From Bacteroidales bacterium (GTDB lineage: Bacteria; Bacteroidota; Bacteroidia; Bacteroidales; P3), in assembly GCA_004551865.1 (NCBI GenBank), contig SFPR01000057.1, positions 1-8,904 on the forward strand: 8,904 nucleotides of DNA, given 5' to 3'. The notes beneath the pieces are model-generated. The model saw only the letters and a program-made list of their open reading frames with translations, searched no databases and had not been told where the DNA came from. The position numbers were made by a program, and so were the translations under genes. Positions 5,775 to 8,904 of this stretch are shown piece by piece; the stretch's first letter is position 1, and the number at the start of each line of letters is the position of its first letter.

Positions 5775-8243
5775 ATGAAGCAGATTTACCATTTCAAATC
5801 ACTCGTTTTTATTTGTCTTGCAGCCTTTTCGCTACAAGCTCATGCGCAGTTGAGCGGAGTTTTGAAAGACTCAACCGACCATAGTCCCGTTTCATTTGCC
5901 AATATGGCTCTTTTGAAGCAAAGCGACAGCACATTTGTCAAAGGCACAGCAACAGATATCGATGGTAAATTCACCTTTGCAGGAATAAAAAGCGGCGATT
6001 ATATCCTCAGAGCCTCATGCGTAGGATACAAAAGCCTGTGGAAAGAAGTGCATATCGAAGGAAAAACGAAGTTGAACGACATTTTCATTTCTCCCGAAAG
6101 CCTCACGCTCGGCACAATCGAGATTGTGGAAAGACGACCTCTCTATTCGATGGACGGAGACAAGACAATGTATAACGTCGAAGACGACCCTGCAATACAA
6201 AACGGCACAACCAATGACGCATTGCAGAACGCACCCGGAGTAAGCGTCGATATAGACGGAAATGTTACCCTCGAGGGAGCAAATTGTGTCGAGATATGGC
6301 TCAATGACGAGCCTTCAAAAATAAAATCGCACAACTTGAAAACCTTTTTGGACAATCTGCCTGCCAATGCCTTGAAAAGAATTGAAGTAATCACCCGTCC
6401 GGGAGCAAAATATGCCAATGCACAAGGCTGCGGAGTGATAAACATCATCACCAATACCAAGATTAAGAAAAACCATTTCGTAAGTTTCGGAAGCGGAGTG
6501 AACTCCTTTGGAGACATATCGCCATTTGTGTCATACGTATGGGCAAACGAAAAACTTTCTTTCAGTGCTTACGCCTCTGCCAACATAAGGAACCGCACCA
6601 CAAAGAACGAAACGCTCTCCACATCGTTCATTGACAACGACCAAGGCGGCAAAGACACAGTATATACCGAGACAACAACCAAAGAAAACAAAACTCGGGG
6701 CTTCGGAGGCTGGTTTTCGCTCAACTTGGATTACAAGATAGATTCTTTGAGTGAAGTCAGCGTTTGGGCAGGCTTCGATCCGAGCGTGTCTTTCGTCTCT
6801 TCCGAAAGCGAAAGGCTCAGAAGCGACTTTGACTATGACCCTTTGGGAAGAGTAAACCGCACCGAAAGCCATTACAAATCTTCGACTGCGGACACTTCTT
6901 TGTCGGGTTGGGGAATGTTATCTGCCAACTACCGCAAGAAATTCGACAACGAAGGACACCGACTTGACCTTTCACTCAACTCAAACTTCTCTCCTTCGAC
7001 CAAGGTCAGCAACATGATAAGACAATACACCCCTTCAAGCCTGCTGTTTAACGATTTGAACAAACAATACTCGAATGATGAAAACTCTTACAGCATGGCA
7101 TTGTCGGCAAGATACACAAAACCATTCTCCAAATCGAGAGAACTCTCCTGCGGATTGAACTTTAATCTTGACAACGACCGCAATCTGTACGATGTAATGC
7201 TGTTTGACAGCACCACATCGGTCTTTGAAATTATAGATTCTTTGCGTTCGTATGATAAAACGACCAACAACGCCAACCTAAGGGGCTATGTGGATTGGCG
7301 AGAGAAGTTTGGCAATTTTACTTTGGACTTGGGAGTGAATGCAGACGCCGAATACAGCAGCTTTATTGTCGCAAACAACGATTTTCCTGCCGACACGACC
7401 ATGACTTTCTTTGCTTTGAGACCAAATGTACGCCTGTCTTACCGCACCAAATCGATGTATGATTTATCTTTAAGGTACAGTTACTCTACCTCTATGCCGT
7501 CTCTTTCTAATATGACGACTTTCAGAGATTACACAGAGGACAGTTATAGCGTCGGCAACAGCGAACTCTCTCGCTCACACCGCCATTCGATTGACTTCAC
7601 TGCAAGTAAATTTTTCACCAAAGCAGGGTACGTCATGCTGTCTTTTGATTCCGAATGGAACAACAACACAATAAGCTCGATTACCGACATGATTTGGGAC
7701 GACTATATGGGAAGATACGTTCATTTCTCCAAGCCTTACAACGCCGGAAGCTCGGTTTCGCAACGCATAATGCTGATGGGAAACATTCGTTTGGGAGCTT
7801 TTGCCAACCTTAACCTCTTTGGAACGGTCAATCACTCGGTTTATGAAATTGACTACACTGACGGCAATCACTATACGCAGGAAGGAACACGCATCATGCT
7901 CAATGGAAGCCTGTGGGCAAAGTTTTGGAAAAACTATTCGGCATACACAGCTTTCAGTATAGTCTTTCCGGGCAAGGAATTATTCTCTCAAAGCGGCAAT
8001 GTTTACAATCTGAATGTTGGATTGAGTGCCGACTTGTTTGACAGAAAACTTTCGCTCGGTCTTTCGGTCAGCGACCCTTTCAACTGGAACAAAATCACAA
8101 GCGATATCACATCTCCGTATTACCACAGCCACGATACCTACATCAGAAGCAGTCGTTTTATTTCGTTCAACCTCACTTTGCGGTTTGGAAAGTTGGAATT
8201 GGAAAACCAACAAGCCAAAAGCTCGAGCGGAAAAGCCCAATAG
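5775..8243 (+). CDS. TonB-dependent-receptor-like outer-membrane beta-barrel protein with carboxypeptidase-regulatory-like domain
   Basis: An 822-residue outer-membrane protein. Residues 1-24 are a signal peptide (KSLVFICLAAFSLQAHA, cleavage before Q25). Residues 25 to about 110 form a CarboxypepD_reg-like beta-sandwich (LSGVLKDSTDHSPVSFANM, then DIDGKFTFAGIKSGDYILRA), common in Bacteroidetes receptors. A plug-like domain follows at about 125-228, with ALQNAPGVSVDIDGNV (149-164), IEVITRPGAKYANAQGCG (203-220) and VINIITN (221-227). The rest is rich in alternating aromatic strands, as in the OMP_b-brl_3 family. Such proteins are thought to move ligands or export surface material across the outer membrane; the substrate is unknown. 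No TonB box is evident and there is no SusD-like partner next to it, so it is not a SusCD locus. The last barrel-like strand ends near FGKLE (805-809), followed by a short Ser/Lys/Gln-rich tail. The gene stands alone on its strand. Confidence 0.88.
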   Translation: MKQIYHFKSLVFICLAAFSLQAHAQLSGVLKDSTDHSPVSFANMALLKQSDSTFVKGTATDIDGKFTFAGIKSGDYILRASCVGYKSLWKEVHIEGKTKLNDIFISPESLTLGTIEIVERRPLYSMDGDKTMYNVEDDPAIQNGTTNDALQNAPGVSVDIDGNVTLEGANCVEIWLNDEPSKIKSHNLKTFLDNLPANALKRIEVITRPGAKYANAQGCGVINIITNTKIKKNHFVSFGSGVNSFGDISPFVSYVWANEKLSFSAYASANIRNRTTKNETLSTSFIDNDQGGKDTVYTETTTKENKTRGFGGWFSLNLDYKIDSLSEVSVWAGFDPSVSFVSSESERLRSDFDYDPLGRVNRTESHYKSSTADTSLSGWGMLSANYRKKFDNEGHRLDLSLNSNFSPSTKVSNMIRQYTPSSLLFNDLNKQYSNDENSYSMALSARYTKPFSKSRELSCGLNFNLDNDRNLYDVMLFDSTTSVFEIIDSLRSYDKTTNNANLRGYVDWREKFGNFTLDLGVNADAEYSSFIVANNDFPADTTMTFFALRPNVRLSYRTKSMYDLSLRYSYSTSMPSLSNMTTFRDYTEDSYSVGNSELSRSHRHSIDFTASKFFTKAGYVMLSFDSEWNNNTISSITDMIWDDYMGRYVHFSKPYNAGSSVSQRIMLMGNIRLGAFANLNLFGTVNHSVYEIDYTDGNHYTQEGTRIMLNGSLWAKFWKNYSAYTAFSIVFPGKELFSQSGNVYNLNVGLSADLFDRKLSLGLSVSDPFNWNKITSDITSPYYHSHDTYIRSSRFISFNLTLRFGKLELENQQAKSSSGKAQ

Positions 8244-8250
8244 AGCAGAC

Positions 8251-8901
8251 CTACCAAACTATTGGTTGCATTCCGTTGGCAATAAGATATTGGTTAGCCT
8301 TGGAAAAATGTCTGCAACCGAAGAATCCGCGATAGGCACTCAGCGGAGAAGGATGCGGAGCTTCCAAGATAAGATGTCGCAACGGGTCTATGAGACTTTT
8401 CTTTGCCCTTGCATTGCTTCCCCAGAGCATAAAGACGATGTGGTTTCTCCTTGCGGCAAGTTCTTCGACCGCCTTGGAAGTAAATATCTCCCAACCCTTG
8501 TTGTGATGCGACAAGGCGGCATGAGCTCTCACCGTAAGGGTGGCGTTAAGCAGCAAAACGCCTTGCTCTGCCCAAGGAGTCAAATCGCCATTTGAACAGT
8601 TCAGCACACCAATGTCATCTCTTATTTCCTTATATATATTGTTTAGCGAAGGCGGAGGGGGACAAGGCGGCAATACAGAGAAGCTCAGTCCGTGTGCCTG
8701 TTCAGGTTCGTGATATGGATCTTGACCCAAAATCACCACCTTAACCTTATCGAACGGGCAAGTGTCGAAAGCGTTGAATATAAGCCTCGCAGGCGGATAT
8801 ATAGTCTGAGTTCTGTATTCCGAATGGACAAAATCTCTCAATCTTACAAAGTATTCCTTTTCAAATTCGTCCTTCAAGACCGATTTCCAGCCCTCTTCCA
8901 T
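8251..8901 (-). CDS. ung: Uracil-DNA glycosylase, family 1
   Basis: Removes uracil from DNA as the first step of base-excision repair. The 216 visible residues contain the family-1 motifs: water-activating loop GQDPYHEPEQAHGLSFSV (59-76) with catalytic D61, Y63 and uracil-stacking F74; uracil-specific N119 in LLLNATLTV; and the minor-groove loop HPSPLS (183-188) with H183 and the DNA-intercalating L187. The Pro-rich loop (PPCPPPPSL, 78-86) is richer in proline than in most relatives but sits at the normal position. The start used is ATG 8901-8899. Relatives often have a few residues more before 'EEGWKSVL', and the codon before this ATG is open to the window edge (GTA), so the true start could lie outside. 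The gene converges on the barrel gene with 7 bp between the stop codons, and no convincing terminator separates them. Confidence 0.95.
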   Translation of the reverse strand: MEEGWKSVLKDEFEKEYFVRLRDFVHSEYRTQTIYPPARLIFNAFDTCPFDKVKVVILGQDPYHEPEQAHGLSFSVLPPCPPPPSLNNIYKEIRDDIGVLNCSNGDLTPWAEQGVLLLNATLTVRAHAALSHHNKGWEIFTSKAVEELAARRNHIVFMLWGSNARAKKSLIDPLRHLILEAPHPSPLSAYRGFFGCRHFSKANQYLIANGMQPIVW

Positions 8902-8904
8902 TAC

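Noticed and set aside
8237..8265. Inverted repeat CCAATAG / CTATTGG across the convergent stop codons, as a possible bidirectional terminator
   Set aside because: The stem is only 7 bp and A/T-rich, the loop is 15 nt, and no T-tract follows on either strand.

Overview
The window looks like a chromosomal segment from a member of the Bacteroidales (phylum Bacteroidota). The evidence is the gene content (a short GDP-mannose pyrophosphorylase without an isomerase domain, a CarboxypepD_reg/OMP_b-brl_3-type outer-membrane barrel, 'LSAQ' and 'AHAQ' signal-peptide ends), the lack of strong Shine-Dalgarno sequences, and two intergenic sites that match the Bacteroidetes -7 promoter element TAnnTTTG. 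I cannot name the genus from the sequence.

Layout. Positions 1-5316 hold four closely packed genes, all on the minus strand and probably one transcription unit, read from right to left: mannose-1-phosphate guanylyltransferase (5316-4213), asparaginyl-tRNA synthetase asnS (4181-2772), an 849-codon frame joining sigma-54 (RpoN) to a secreted M23 peptidase with a LysM domain (2748-199), and the 5' end of a gene resembling ribH (199-1, cut by the window edge). The gaps are 31 bp, 23 bp and a TAATG stop/start overlap. A 458-bp divergent intergenic region (5317-5774) carries a promoter-like site for each direction and a phased palindromic repeat element. On the plus strand follows a single gene for an 822-residue TonB-receptor-like outer-membrane barrel (5775-8243). 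It converges, with a 7-bp gap, on uracil-DNA glycosylase ung (8901-8251, minus).

Most of these genes are ordinary housekeeping or envelope functions. The remarkable part is the rpoN region. The sigma-54 frame reads through its usual end, just after the RpoN box, into a signal-peptide-like hydrophobic segment and then a complete M23 peptidase and LysM domain, with no stop codon. The DNA at this junction is a three-unit array of 11-bp palindromes (consensus AAACGsCGTTT) spaced exactly 21 bp apart. Since 21 bp is seven codons, the array encodes a seven-residue periodic stretch that forms much of the signal peptide. A related four-unit array with the same 21-bp phase and an identical 18-bp stretch lies in the divergent intergenic region. 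The simplest reading is that a dispersed palindromic repeat entered or expanded in the rpoN-peptidase spacer and was taken into the coding frame. Whether the cell makes one fused protein, a polyprotein cut by signal peptidase, or two proteins through an internal start cannot be settled from sequence alone.
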